In this document: positions 33,863 to 46,336 of the stretch, piece after piece
Numbering within the stretch: the stretch's first letter is position 1
Layout of the letters: each line of letters begins with the position of its first letter
NCBI GenBank assembly: GCA_023213395.1
Contig: CM041465.1
Location: forward strand, 177,513,741 to 177,577,740
Source: Cycas panzhihuaensis
Lineage: Eukaryota > Cycadophyta
Length of the DNA stretch: 64,000 nt
Direction of reading: 5' to 3'
Position numbers and translations under genes: made by a program
The notes under the pieces: generated by a model
Seen by the model: only the letters and a program-made list of their open reading frames with translations
Told to the model about the DNA's origin: nothing
Database searches by the model: none

Positions 33863-35017
33863 ATTTTCTTGGTCACATTCAGTATCATCTTCTTCTTCAA
33901 CTTCCTCATCCTTTGCTACCGGAGATAATTCGATCGTGTATAATTGATTTTTCTGACATTTATAATTAGGAGTCCATTTTTCAAAGACACCTAAAAGTAG
34001 ATTCTTTTTTCATAGTTCTTCTTGCTCAGCTCTTGTTCTTTGAAGTAATGGTTTAATTGGTCGATTAACTCTGTTAGGTATAGCAGGAGGAGGATTAGGA
34101 CGAGCATACGGGAGAATATAAGGTCTTGTTCTTGCCTTCTTTAATTCATTGATCTTTCCTTCCTGAATTTTGGCTAGTTGTATTGTTTTATTCAGGTCCT
34201 GAGGTTCTTGAATTTTAACACCAACTTGGATCTCAGTTATTAGACCATCTATATATAGCTAGATAAGTCGATTAATCAGAATATCATCTAGCACATAACT
34301 TAATCTTGTAAATGCTGTGCTATACTCTTCTACCGAACCAATTTGTTTTAATCTTCGTAACTCATAATAATAATCACGATTGGATACAGTTTCAAACTGT
34401 TCGATGAATAGGGGTACAAATTCTTTCCAGGTAGGTAATTAATCTCGAAAAGAAGTTCGTTCGAGACACTGCCACCATTCACATGCTATTCCATCCATAT
34501 GTAAAGTGGCTATCGAAACTTGTTCTGCTAGCTCAATCTCCATTAAGCGAAAATAGTTTTCTATTTGTTGTATCCATACTCTCGGTTCATGCGATTTTTG
34601 CTCTATGCTAAAACATTGTATAGTAATTTTTTCTAACTTTTTCTTTTTCTGTGTTTGAATGCTCTGCAAGCAATTAAAGTATGCCTGAAAACCCACTATC
34701 TTTTGTTCTTCAGGAGTTAAATTCTGGTATTCATTAAGATATTTCCTAATAGCCTCATTTTCAAAATTAATGAGAGATATTTGAGGACCCCACTGATTTC
34801 TTAGCATTTGATGTCTGAAATGTGTTTGATGACTATTTGCTTCATCTTCTGAATCAAGTATAATCATATTTTCTTTTCTACTTGTCACCATGATTGTTAG
34901 TTTATCCAAAATTTGGTGTAAAGTATGGTTTAAAAGGGCATTTGACATTTGAACTGCACTATGTACTGCCTAAGTGATTGGTTCAACTATCTCTTTTTGA
35001 ACGGTATTGTCAGCCAT
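33863..35017 (-). pseudogene. Gypsy-1 gag
   Basis: The likely start is the ATG at 35015-35017 (MADNTVQKEIV). An in-frame TAG near 34973 follows after about 14 codons, after which the frame is open from 34948 to 34439, with a capsid-type block ending in DGIACEWWQCL near 34480. The remainder to 33863 is broken. I chose 35017 because translation is continuous with the main frame through the single TAG. The protein would build the particle; no clear zinc knuckle survives. Confidence 0.8.
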
Positions 35018-35456
35018 GTCTTTAGTATTCATTATTTTAATAATCGTATAAATACAATTCCACTGTTTGACAGTCGTGTTTAGAGTACCAATGCAAGTCT
35101 CAGCTTCTCTTGTTAATCTCTTTTACGCTTGTGTATAAATTTCATAAGCTGAATGAAGCTTTGTAAAGGGACCATCACACGCTTCCAATACTTATCAAAT
35201 TTTACGAGACTTTTGGCTAGAAATAAGCAGCTAATTAAATAAATTGACAAATTGCTGAGGCCTATTTGAGATGATCGATAATTAGGGTAGATAAAAGAGA
35301 ATTATTGATATGGATAATACAATTGAGTGTTTAAGATATATGATTAATAGAGTGAAAATAAAGTTATATTTAATCAATCAAATGTAACGAAATGTTATTA
35401 CAAATAAAAGTTAGTTAATAGATAAAGGTTAGTTATTATAATTAATGTATTGAAGT

Positions 35457-35584
35457 GAATGCAATAAAGAATGCAATAAAGAGATGTTAAATAACAATTG
35501 CAATAAAGAATGCAATAAAGAGATTTTAAATAAAGAATGCAATAAAGAGGTGTTAAATAACTAATGCAATAAAGAATAAAGTAA
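35457..35584. repeat. Short tandem array in the Gypsy-1 leader
   Basis: The word AATGCAATAAAGA recurs about six times, alternating with A(T/G)GTTAAATAAC-like spacers, giving units of roughly 20 and 40 bases. Confidence 0.85.
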
Positions 35585-36009
35585 GCGGACTTGAAGAAGG
35601 AAGACGTAAGACGGAAGGAAGACATAAGACGGAAGACGTAATAAGACGTAAGAACGTGATGCAGCGAAGATGCAACTCAATGAGTTAAGACGCAACGTAA
35701 TAAAGACGCAACATAGTTAAGACAATGATAAAGACGCAGACGAAAAAATAAATAAATAAATAAAAACACAGACGATGATAAAGACGAGAATGAGGACGCA
35801 GATCTAGTAATCATGTGGGTGGGAAAAAAAAATGGCAATTCGATACCACTTGAGGCGTTCCGTTGATCACACTAAAAAATAATGACTGAAAATTATTAAT
35901 GAATTGAATTATTTTCAAACTTGATGAATATGTAAAAAGTATATTATATATAAAAGTGAACCGCGACAAAATTACGATTATGACTTATGGAATATAATGA
36001 CTATAATTA

Positions 36010-36011
<2 letters not shown>

Positions 36012-36052
<41 letters not shown>
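36012..36052. repeat. TA microsatellite
   Basis: About twenty uninterrupted TA units lie inside the Gypsy-1 leader. Confidence 0.95.
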
Positions 36053-36057
<5 letters not shown>

Positions 36058-36810
36058 GAACACCATTACTTAAGCTGAAGTATATTAATACACTTCGTCG
36101 TTGGCCGATTATTTTAGGGACGCGGCTGGTGTGTTCAACGTTTATCAGTCGAACAGTGGTTGTGTTCTGGACTTTGTAAACTCCGTGAATCGTTTTATAA
36201 TTGGTAGCGAGACTCTTAAATAATGATATTATTATTGAATCTTAAAAGTCACAAATTCAGATGTAGCCGTAACTAACTCAGTAGTAAATCAATGACACAC
36301 AGTCCCTGAATGATGAGAGACTGCCGAAGACGTGTCATGGCGGAGGATGCCGGTGAATGAAGCAATATATATTACGGTGTGATGAGGTGAGTATGTGTCA
36401 CTGATCTAGATATTGCGATAGTAGATATTTGTCTGGCTTAATAAGAAAGTATTACAATAACCATGATTTCAGCGACTAGAATTCAGCAACTAGAACCAGT
36501 GACGAGATTGAGATTTCAATGACTAGAATTTAACAACTAATGATGAGAACAACTGCCTAGTGATGAGACACTTAGACCAACGCTGAGAATGAGATTAGCA
36601 ACAAGAACGATCAGACCAGCGAATGAGAACGCTAGTTACGGAAGACGTTTCTAGAATGCAGGTACGGAAGACGAATGGAAGACAGAAACGGTAGATGCAG
36701 AGACAGCAGACAGAAGACTAAGAAGGCAGACGCTGAGATGGCAGTGGAATTAGGATTGGGTAATTGTACAAATGCAATTCGTTTAGAACAATTTGTACCA
36801 GATTGAGTCT

Positions 36811-36822
36811 GCTCTAATACCA
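36811..36822 (-). other. Gypsy-1 primer-binding site
   Basis: On the - strand it reads TGGTATTAGAGC (the first base falls on a C at 36823 in the + strand context GTGGTATTAGAGC). This is an initiator-Met tRNA type site two bases inside the 5' LTR. Confidence 0.8.
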
Positions 36823-36824
36823 CT

Positions 36825-37049
36825 TGTAACGGACCAATTAATTCTTTGAAGATTAGCCAAAAGGTGGGAGCATGCATCTGACAAATAGTTAAATAATTGA
36901 TTTATATTGAATTGAATAAGAATGAATGATAGATATCCATATTACACTTGGGACCTATTTTTATATGCATATTAGGCCCCTTTCACGGAAGGATGTGCCT
37001 GTTCAATAATACCCATTAATTAACCTTTCGCTTAGAGAGATTCATAACA
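36825..37049 (-). repeat. Gypsy-1 5' LTR (225 bp)
   Basis: It starts TGTAACGG and ends TTCATAACA on the + strand, matching 30208-30437. The CTTTA duplication follows directly. Confidence 0.93.
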
Positions 37050-37054
37050 CTTTA
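37050..37054. repeat. Gypsy-1 target-site duplication, right copy
   Basis: CTTTA, identical to 30203-30207. Confidence 0.9.
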
Positions 37055-37598
37055 GCACACTATACACTTACTTTATTCTCTTCATTCTGAACATTATCAA
37101 AGTTTCTTGTATATTTTATTGAATATTTTGTTATTTAGTACTTTATTTATCCTATTCCTTCATTTATTTTTTATTATTTCCTACTATTATTTTATCATAT
37201 TATAAATAGAATTTTCTCTACTTAAGGGCATTACCATAAGTATTGACTTATTAGATTGCAAGCATCTCTCTCAAATCAAAGTTGAACATCAACCTCTACT
37301 TCTTAGTGGCTACCATACATCGATAGCATTGCTAGTAGACCCACAATCAGTGTGGCACTAATAGTTAAATTCAAAATCTATTGCATTCACTTATACAAGT
37401 TTAAATCTTATTGGTAATACGAAAAGATCATGGGCTCATTTTCTACTATGATCGCTTATGGCAATGCTAATACTCAACTATAATTTATTTTTCAACCAAT
37501 AATATTTGCATGTAATAGCCATAATAATGGATTAAATGGATTTAAACTTGAATAATTTTAGACCTCAAACTTATGCTTAATATTAATAAAGTATTTAC
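37055..37598. other. Spacer; possible promoter-like segment
   Basis: No gene is visible. TATAAATA at 37201-37208 is followed by a C/T-rich start-like sequence, as in an LTR promoter, but I found no partner copy. It is the right-hand half of the site that Gypsy-1 entered, so it belongs with 28291-30207. Confidence 0.4.
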
Positions 37599-37994
37599 TA
37601 ACAAAAATTAGAATTAATCTAATTTCATGAAATAGGATCTTTACTCTCTTGCATCAAATAAATAAGCTCATTAAAGAATATCATGTACACAAGTAAATAA
37701 ACACAATATATTGAAATAATAAGGAATTAAATTAGTTGATGCCTAATACAAAATTTGATAGAGTTTTGACTCTTATCATAGATCATTACAAATGGGTGAG
37801 AATATGGCCATAATATATAGAGAGCTTGATGTCACACACGCTTACATTTGATTGGTCCTCATGTTGGTCATATCTCATTGATCTATTATGAGGTAAAGGT
37901 AGGTGATGACCCTCAACTAGGATTACAACATAATGTTATGACTTAATATATAATTATATAAAGTACAAGAAGAAGATATCATTATATTTTAACA
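37599..37994 (-). repeat. Copia-9 3' LTR (396 bp)
   Basis: It aligns along its length with 44182-44572, for instance over GAATTAATCTAATTTCAT and GTACAAGAAGAAGAT. On the - strand it starts TGTTAAAATATAATG. Confidence 0.9.
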
Positions 37995-38006
37995 TCCTCC
38001 CTTAAT
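37995..38006 (-). other. Copia-9 polypurine tract
   Basis: On the - strand, ATTAAGGGAGGA stands directly before the 3' LTR. Confidence 0.75.
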
Positions 38007-41000
38007 GACAACTTCATTGATTTTGGCATTGAGGTTATATTGAAACCTTTCAAACTTTGGTTTACTAAGTGCTTTAGTGAAAATGTTTGTAACATAATCT
38101 TCAGTTAGTCTATACATTGGATCAATCCCATCATCTTGCACATGTTCACCAATGAAATAATGATGGACCTTGATGTTTTTTATACATGCATGAAAAATAG
38201 GATTCTTGGTCATCTTTAATACACTCTGATTATCATAGTATACAAGAGTTACTTAAGTCTATTGAAGACCAAGTTCAATAAGAATCCTACATAACCAAAT
38301 AACCTTAGTAGTTATATGAATAATTACCTTATATTCTGCTTCAATAGAGAAAAGAGCAACATTGGGTTACTTCTTATAACTTCAAGAAACAATAGCCAAG
38401 TTTAGGTCAAAATAGTATCTTGAAGTAAAATTACGAGAGTCTTAGCAACCAACCTAATTTGCATTAGTAAATCCTTTTAAAATAAGAGCTTCAACTTGGT
38501 TATAGTCTAGTCCAAGCTATAAAGTACTATGAATGTACTTGAGAATTTTGATGGAAGCTTTCTAATGTGACATCTTAGGCTGAGATGTATACCTAGAGCA
38601 AATCCTAACTATATATGAAACATCAAAATGAGTGTGAGTAAGATAAATTAAATTTCCCACAAGTTGTCTATAAAGAGTGGGATCAATAGGTTTGTCTTTT
38701 TCATCCATAGTCAACTTGGTTCGATCTCCATAGGTATGGGCGAAGGTTTGTAGTCACTTATTCTAAAATACTACAAGAGCTCATTTGCATTTTTGGCTTG
38801 TGATAGGAAAATATGTCCTAGTTCTTATCATACTTTGATGCTAAGAAAGTAATGAAATAGTCCAAGGTTAATCATCTCTAAACTACTTTTAAGTTCCTAT
38901 TGGAGACTAGAGATTCCTTCATCATCATTTTTAATGATCGATAAATCATGAACATAGTGAACAATGATGGTAATCAGATTATTATGGATCTAAATATACA
39001 ATTTGGGATGAGAAGATAAATGGTTTAATCTATGGTTGAGAAAGAAGGCATCAATCTTTGTATACCAGGCATGAGATACCTACTTGAATCCATATAGATC
39101 TTTCTTGAGCTTGCAAACTAAATGTTCTTTTCTAAGAACAATATAGTCGAGAGGTTGTCTCAAAAAGACTTCTTTAAAAAGGCCTCCATTAAGGAAAGCA
39201 CTTTTGACATATATGTGATAAACAAGCCATTTGAACTTAGCACACAACTAAAGGGAAAGTTGTCATGTTAGTTATAGGGGTGAAGGTCTAATCATAGTTT
39301 ATACCTTCTTATTGTTTGAAGCCTTTCGTAATATCAACATGATATTTAGTCTTATAAAGCTAATGATAATCAATTAGCTTCTTTTTAGAAGGTAATTTAA
39401 TGAGTCCTAAGTGTCATTTTTTAGGATAGAATACAATTTCCTCATACATAGTGGCCTACCACATTTGGTCTTTGATTACCTCCTCAAAGGTGGAAGGCTC
39501 AGGAGCATCAATAACTTTTTCTATTAAGGCAAAGTTTGTTGTATGCCTTAACTTAGATTACCTCTTTGGTGTTATAGATGGTGATGGTGAATTTTTCATA
39601 ACTTATAAATACCATTTAGGAAGCTTCTTGATGCTTTAAGCTTCAACATGAAGGTCATTTAAAGATAATGGTGGTAATACATAGGTTGTTGTAGAAGTAG
39701 TTAGTGATGTAGGAGGAGCAGATGAAGGACTTATAGTATATAAAGTTAAAGCAGCAAAAGGATCCACAATTAGCATAAGAGGAGCTTATGGAACATCAAT
39801 ATCATCATTTGTGAGAAATTATATTTGAGATCAATCCAAGTCTTTGATTGTTCTTAGCAAATATAACATCCTGAAATGAGTATGCATGTCTTCCAACAAG
39901 GTTATACACCTTGTAAGTTTTACACCCGAGTATCTAGCCCATGAAGATATATTTCAAGCTTTCATCACCAAGTTTCTTTCTGTTTTCTTTTGATACAAAC
40001 TTATAGGTAGTACATATGAATGTTCTAAGGTATGAGATTGTAGGCATTTGTCTAGACCAAGCCTCCTCAGGTGTCATGTTCTTAATGGCTGAAGTTGAGC
40101 TCCTATTTATCAAATAAGTAACCGTATGAATAACTTCAACCTAGAATGAATAAGTAAGGTTTATAGCTTTGACTATTGATTTAACCTTGTTCACAAATAT
40201 TTGGTTCATAAGTTTAGCAATACCATTTTATTGAAAAGTTTTAAGAGCTAAGAACTAGTGTTTGATGTCATATTCTCTACAAAGGTTGGTGAACTAGTTT
40301 AAAGTATATTCACCTCCATTATCTGATCTCAAGATCTTAATTATTATGTCAAATTTATTTTCCACTTCAGCTTTGAAGTCTTGAAATTTATCAGAGGCTT
40401 CAAACTTATTCTTCAAAAAGTCAACCCAAATTTTTTTAGAGTAATCATCAATGAAAGTGATAAAGTACAAACTACTATTGCATGAAGATGTTGACATAGG
40501 TCCATAAATATCTAAGTGAACCAAGCCCAATAGTTCAATTGCATGCCAAGATTTCTTGGATAGAAAAGGTTCCATGTGTTGTTTGCCAACAATGCAAGCT
40601 TTATAGAAACATTTATTCTATTTGATCTTTGGCAACCCATGTACCATTTAAAGTCTAAGAATAAGGCTAAGACTCTGTATATTTAAATCGTCAAGGAGTT
40701 GATGGCATAACTAGTCCTTGGTACACTTTTGGGTAGGTTACCCTTAATTATAGGAACATTCACCTATATTTCAATAGGAGGGTTTTCTATAATAATGTAC
40801 TTGCCTTTATGGAGTTGATTAGACTACAGAGTGGTACATAAATTTTGATTCTATGCAGTCGGAAGTGGAATACCATCAATTTTATAAAGTCCATTATCTT
40901 CATGTCCTATTGTTGCCACATGACTAGTGAATTGGTCTGAAATTGTGCATATACCATGGCTAAAAGGTATGTCAAAGTTCTACTTATCAATCTGACTCAT

Positions 41001-41245
41001 AGGAAGGAGGTTTTGTTTCATAATAGGAACATAAAAGACATTACTTATATGATGATAGATATCAAAAATTTTCAGGGCTATGGGAGATTTCCTAATCTTG
41101 GCCATGTCATATGTAATGTTATCACCAAACATAATTGTCTGTGCTCAAGTAGATATTATGTCCTTTAAGAGTTCTTCAATGCTCGTCATATGATGTATGG
41201 CACCAAAATCTATCAACCAAGAGTAATTAGAATGATGAGAAGAGT
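38007..41245 (-). pseudogene. Copia-9 pol remnant
   Basis: On the - strand the protease motif near 41200 reads WLIDFGAIHHMT; the catalytic Asp is kept but Ser is Phe. The integrase frame at 40575-40294 is well preserved, with LVHLDIYGPM, YFITFIDDYSKKIW and RSDNGGEY. The reverse transcriptase lies at about 39600-38800, its catalytic box degraded to YVHD near 38970. RNase H runs to about 38010, ending in an open frame with HACIKNIKVHHYFI. Stops between these blocks, many TAG or TAA for Gln, make it inactive. Confidence 0.85.
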
Positions 41246-42275
41246 GTAGCAAAGAACAAATTTTGGGAGTCAGCCTAGGAATTAGCCACATGGCCTCCTT
41301 GTTGGAAATTCCTATCATTACCCTAATTTTGATTCCTTGGTTGATTTCTTTGTTGTTGTCTATTTCTTAGACCACAACCTCTATTATGTTGTAGATTTTA
41401 TCTTCCTTGTCTAATTGGATTTTGTACATGTTGTAGATCAAATTATCTTTTTCTATAATCTAAGATCATAGGCCTAGGTTTGCTACAATATAGGTTAGTA
41501 ACATTTTGTCTTCATTATTGGTTTCTTATATGTTATGGTTGTTGTGGTGGTTGGTTCAAATTTATAGAACCAAACTGTTGGGTAAGAGGCTATTGTTGAG
41601 ATTGATTTCTTCCATAATTCCTAATTATGAATATGGGAGTATTGTTAGAAGAGGACTCTACTCCTTGGTAGTTCAGGATACCTTCTTCTTTTAATAGTAG
41701 TCCTTCCAAATTATTGAAGTCTATAGTGGAAAAATCATTAAATAAATTAGAGACAAAATCATTATATGTGGAGGGAAGAATATTTATGACATTATCAACA
41801 AGATCATGGTTAGAAGGAGGAGCTCCAAGAGTATTGAATTGGTTCCTAATGGACTTTACTTATGCCATATGTGAGGTGGTAGAACTAGCAAGGGGTATGG
41901 CATATAAACATGCTTTTAGTGTGATGGCTATTGAGTCATCATTTTTCTTATAAAGGAAAGATATAGTGTTGTATTCTTCATGAGAGATGTCAGTCATTTC
42001 AATGTTTTAGTCCACATTATCCTCCACAGCTAGGTGAAGGAAGAATAGAGCTACATTGTCCTTAGCTCTAAAGGTAGCAAGGGCAACAAGGTCTAAAGGA
42101 ATTTTAATATTGGAGTTATTTGGGTCTTGTGTACGAATGGATTTAGGTATATCTCTAGATATATATAACTAAAAATCATTCATAATTAAGAGGTGTTTCA
42201 CTTATTTTTTTAAGCCAAAAAGTCATCACTCCCTAATAGTTTAATTGTGTTTGAAACCAACATTTGAGTTGCCAT
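41246..42275 (-). pseudogene. Copia-9 gag remnant
   Basis: The probable start is the ATG ending at 42275 (MATQMLVSNTIKLLG), a usual plant copia gag opening. The body is broken by stops. Near 41300-41400 the frame is Asn/Gln-rich, as often seen before the protease. I could not find an intact zinc knuckle. Position between leader and protease supports the call more than similarity does. Confidence 0.65.
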
Positions 42276-44166
42276 TTTGTACTATCTATTTGATGGGATA
42301 CTTAGCTAAAAGTTTAAAGTTTCAACGTCTCCAAAAAGCCCTTAGTTATTATTCTGTCTAATGGAACTTGCCCATAGATTGCAGTTCAAGGAATTCATAT
42401 ACATTGGTATGTGAACAAGTTAAGCTTTATATGCCTTGATATGTGAGCATAGAAGGTCAACTACCCCCTTGATACTATTTATCTACATATGCCAAATTTA
42501 TGATAAGTGACAAATATAGCAAAGGACTATAACCAAGGCACTCACCTCCTCTAGGTATAGCCTAGTCTCTAAACTCTAAGGAAGGGTTTAACACCTTAAT
42601 TCATAACTCAATACACCTTATATCAAGTTGCCCTTAGCCTACTTATCTAGGTGAATATAACTCATACATGAAATAGTAATAACTTAAAGGGTCCTAACCG
42701 TTCCCCTTGTAGGATTGGTAATTTAGCAATTTAATTCAAAAATTGTCTTGTTTAATATTTTGAATTTAACTTCTTTTCAAAATATAGTGTTATTTAACGA
42801 TTAAAAAATATTAATTTTTAATGATTAAAAGTAAGAGACATTAATAAACAAAGGAAGTAAAGCAAACTAAAAGTAAGGATTTAGAGTGGTCAAGTAAGAA
42901 GGAACCACTACTAACAGGTGAAAAGTAATCTTCCTCATACAAGAAAAGCACCTACAACCATAAAGCACCACACACATTAGCTTAGAAATCAAGTGAAAAA
43001 TGTTCTTCAAGTGATGAAGAAATACTAGTAGCTAAAAAAATCCCCATTTAAAATGTATTAAAGCTCTCAATTAATGAAGAATACTTTAAAAAACATAAAA
43101 TAAAGGTAAAAAAAAAAGGGTTTAAATGTCATAAAACTATGCCCAAAATGTGCCAACAAGCAGTCTAAGTTGTTGGGCTCTAAGTTACGATTCCAATGAT
43201 TTAGATGGTTCAAAAAATGGATACCCAGTTAAAAAGCTATTACAAAAATAGTGTAAGGAGCTCCTTAAGATCAAAAAATTGAATAGGGTTGGCTTTTAGC
43301 GCATTAGTAGTGTAGCCCCTAGTTACCTATTAACTACGTATGACCTTCTGCTAATGGGAAGAGGGCTCTGTGAAATCCAAAATAGATTTTAATTTAGTTA
43401 AATTTAGTGAAAACTTTGTAAAAAATATATATGTCAAAGATCAAAAAATATTCTTTGTCTGCACAGAAATAGCGATGAATAGTCAATCAAAACTCAATGA
43501 TATTGATCTAAAAATGAATGAAGTCACTCCAAAAATTACTTCATAAATCAATTGAAGTCCACACATAGTATGAGTAAGTATATAATATGTGGGCATTGAC
43601 AGAGGTGAGGAAGACACAACATGCAAATACAGGAGTCTTTATGCCTTCGAGCAAATGACCATACAGGTGTGAGGGTTGCAGAACTTTGATGGAGGTGACC
43701 CAATAGTAATATTAGACAACTTGCAACAATAGAAGTGATGGCTACATGGTATCTTACATCGTCAAGCGATTGCAATCAAGGTGACATAACCTGACCTTCA
43801 GTAGAGACACACACATACAAATGGAGGTGAATATGTAGGGTCGATGTTACATAGGCATATTTTGTGACTACACACTCCATGCAGGTGATAAGGCAGGGAC
43901 AAGTTGAAACACCCTTATAGACGACCTATCACATTACTCTTCTTCCTTTTTCATGTAGGTGCACCTACATCTCAATATAACCTATAGATTTAATCAGTAG
44001 ATGGATGGCTTCAAACTGACAGGTAGATGGACCAAAAATGGGCCTCAAATAAATTTGAACGAGCTTTGAACAGAGTGTAAATGGGGTCCTATTTTTCACA
44101 ACAAAACTAAACCAAACCTTCTTCAACATGATTACCTATAACAAAATGAGTGAACACAAGAGAACC
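42276..44166 (-). other. Copia-9 leader
   Basis: About 1.9 kb between primer site and gag without a recognisable frame. It is AT-rich and includes a segment near 43300-43390 with the word TAGCCCCTAG, loosely like short segments at 7264 and 10573. Confidence 0.6.
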
Positions 44167-44178
44167 ACTTTGATAGCA
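44167..44178 (-). other. Copia-9 primer-binding site
   Basis: On the - strand TGCTATCAAAGT, two or three changes from TGGTATCAGAGC, close to the 5' LTR. Confidence 0.65.
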
Positions 44179-44181
44179 AAT

Positions 44182-44572
44182 TGACAAAAATTAGAATTAA
44201 TCTAATTTCATAAAATAGGATCTTTACTCTCTTCTATCAAACAAATAATCTCATCAAATAATATCATGAACATAATAAATACAATATATTGAAATAATAT
44301 GGGATTAAATTAAATGATGCCCAATATAGAATTTAACAAAGTTTTGACTCTTATCAAAGATCATTACCAATGGGTGAGGACATAGTCGTAATTTATAGAG
44401 AGCTCAATGTCTCACATGCTTGCATTTGATTGGGCCTCATTTCGATCATATCTCATTAGTTCATTACGAGGCAAAGGTGGGTGATGACCGTCAACTAAGA
44501 TTATAACATAAAGTTATGACTTAATGTACAATTACATAAAGTACAAGAAGAAGATGTCATTATATGTTAACA
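44182..44572 (-). repeat. Copia-9 5' LTR (391 bp)
   Basis: It has TG...CA ends (TGACAAAAA to TGTTAACA on the + strand) and aligns with 37599-37994. Confidence 0.9.
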
Positions 44573-45427
44573 TCTATTATATGGCACAAACCACAAAAAA
44601 ATTATATCAGAATTTATGATAACTATGAAGAAGGAAACCATCTCATTCAATCTTGGATTATGACCAATAATGTTTATCATAGAATTAAAGCAATACAAAC
44701 CTTTGATTTGAGAAGAGATTATACTTGTATACCCATTTATAATGTTAAAAATCCCCTCAGCAATACCTAAAAAATAGTTTAAAGTGGTAGAAGTGGTATA
44801 AATTTGATGTCATATTATAAGATCATTGCTCAAATACCATTTGAAAAGAACATAACTAAACAAACTCAATTACTATGAACATTAGAGAGGTTTGTTATAA
44901 AAGACCTATTACAAAGATTTGAGCAAAATCTAATGGTTAAAAAAATATGAATTTCCAATAGACTTATTATAAATATTTAAAATGAATAAAATCACTCTCA
45001 CAAAGTCATCACTCCCTAAAAAATAATTTTGGCCAATAAAGCTATAAAAATTGAAATAACAAAAAGTATCCAAGTGATAATGTTAATAAAAAAAATCTTA
45101 GTAATATAAATAATTATTAGAATTGAGGAACTAAAAAATTAGTTTGTTGCACATAACCATTCAATAAACATGTACAATTATTAAACAAATACTTGCACAT
45201 ATACTTCTAACCAAATTAATGAATGTATATCCGCACAGTAATAGTACAACCTCTAGCACACCTAATGAATGCCTATAAATGACATTCATAATTAACCTAA
45301 CATCACTATGCTTGATTTCAAAGATCCTTTAAACTATCTATGTTTGTCTCTTTAATAAAGGCTATAATACCCTTCTCATAATGATGTGGTTGCAATAAAT
45401 TACAATTACTTTTATTATGATGTTATT
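44573..45427. other. Spacer without recognisable genes
   Basis: AT-rich sequence between Copia-9 and Copia-10. A short open frame at 44564-44770 has no recognisable domain and overlaps the LTR edge. Part of it may be the far end of the Copia-12 LTR if Copia-10 inserted there, but I could not align it. Confidence 0.4.
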
Positions 45428-45819
45428 TGTTGAAAATCAAAGTGAAAATAACAAAAACGTTAGAGCAAAACAAAAATAAATTACATAATGATATGCAAAA
45501 ATAAAATAAACTTGCATTAGATCATAATTTATACAACGAGCTCTCATAAATCTACTCTCATTGCATAATGAATAAGAGTAAGATCACTTCTCATAAATAA
45601 TAAAAGTGTGAAAAAAAAGAATAAAGTAAGAATAAAAAAAATAATAGATACAACTCATGCATACTCTTATATGAGAGAAACTATCAGTTACAACATGTGC
45701 ATTCTCTCAAATATGAGAAAAAAAAAATAAAGATACAACTCACAAGAGAACCTACCCAATGTGACTCATCAGTCAACCTAGAGTAAATAATGAGTGTGAA
45801 TTAAAAATAATTTTTAACA
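45428..45819 (-). repeat. Copia-10 3' LTR (392 bp)
   Basis: It aligns with 62002-62390, for instance over ATGTGACTCATCAGTCAAC. TGTTG...TAACA ends are kept. A purine-rich segment (TATAAGTGGG on the - strand) borders it on the right. Confidence 0.85.
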
Positions 45820-45910
45820 CCCACTTATAATGTATAATTCATCATCTCTCATGAATAAGAGATTTTTGAACCTCTTAAACTTCTTATAACATAATGTCTT
45901 GGTAAGAATG
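45820..45910 (-). pseudogene. Copia-10 RNase H, last 30 codons (left of Gypsy-2)
   Basis: On the - strand it reads LTKTLCYKKFKRFKNLL, the usual tail of copia RNase H, then the polypurine region. It continues the frame that stops at 57307 on the far side of Gypsy-2. Confidence 0.82.
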
Positions 45911-46336
45911 TGATGCACAAATATCCAGAAAATGTTAATTTCCTAGAAATGTTATAACTTTTTACCCTATGAATAAAAGTATGATCCATCATATATTAAA
46001 TTGATTATCTCAAAGAATTAATCATTTTTCAAAGAAGTCCATTACTTCATCAGCCATCATAAATCATGTTTAGACCCAAAATACATCACTTGGGTGCCCA
46101 AAATTACAAGTTAAACTTTTTCAAATTTTATAAAAATTTACATGTACCACTTTCCTTAATTAAGTGATTATTTTTTCTATTAATTATGTTTTCATGGTAT
46201 ATGTAACATGTTTATCTATCCATGGGTTAATTTTTAAGTAAATTAGTAAATTTTTTAAAATTTACTAAAAATAATAATAGTTAGGATTTTAACAAAAATA
46301 AGAAGTTTTTTATTTAAGAATATTTTTGTTCCAAAT
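45911..46336 (+). repeat. Gypsy-2 5' LTR, first part
   Basis: It starts TGATGCACAAATATCC and aligns with the first two thirds of 56645-57306, for instance over TTGGGTGCC(C/T)AAA and ACTTTCCTTAATTA. Copia-11 interrupts it after CAAAT. Confidence 0.85.
46332..46336. repeat. Copia-11 target-site duplication, left copy
   Basis: CAAAT, identical to 51647-51651. Confidence 0.92.

Larger units (their letters stand above)
35018..36808 (-). other. Gypsy-1 leader, repeat-rich
   Basis: About 1.8 kb separate the primer site from gag, long for an element of this size. It contains a tandem array (35457-35584), an AGACG-rich purine segment (35585-35800), a TA microsatellite and more purine-rich repeats near 36600-36730. 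On the coding - strand the leader is therefore rich in C and T. No open frame of note. Confidence 0.7.
30208..37049 (-). mobile_element. Gypsy-1, complete chromovirus (Ty3/gypsy, 6.8 kb)
   Basis: Two short LTRs (230 and 225 bp), a perfect CTTTA target duplication, a primer-binding site, a long leader, gag, protease, reverse transcriptase, RNase H, integrase, chromodomain and polypurine tract are all present in Ty3/gypsy order on the - strand. Pol is only lightly damaged by frameshifts and stops. Short LTRs and a chromodomain suggest one of the small chromovirus lineages, which I cannot name with certainty. The LTRs agree at roughly nine in ten positions, so insertion is neither recent nor among the oldest here. 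Confidence 0.95.
37599..44572 (-). mobile_element. Copia-9, full-length Ty1/copia retrotransposon (7.0 kb)
   Basis: Paired LTRs of 396 and 391 bp enclose, on the - strand, a primer site, a 1.9-kb leader, gag, protease, integrase, reverse transcriptase, RNase H and polypurine tract. The coding part has many stops and frameshifts. I do not see matching 5-bp flanks (left ends TTTAC, right starts TCTAT), so the target duplication has decayed or the element has been rearranged. Confidence 0.9.

Noticed and set aside
35457-35584. Regular short repeats that might suggest a CRISPR array
   Set aside because: Repeats are short, imperfect and unevenly spaced, spacers are themselves repetitive, and the context is a plant retrotransposon leader.
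35398-35625. 75-codon Tyr/Leu/Cys-rich frame on the - strand
   Set aside because: It is the translation of the tandem array in the Gypsy-1 leader, not a protein.
41506-41953. Two + strand frames of 62 and 79 codons
   Set aside because: They lie antisense to the gag region of Copia-9 and contain no domain.
37599-44572. A 5-bp target duplication for Copia-9
   Set aside because: Flanks TTTAC and TCTAT do not match; claiming a duplication would be forcing the data.
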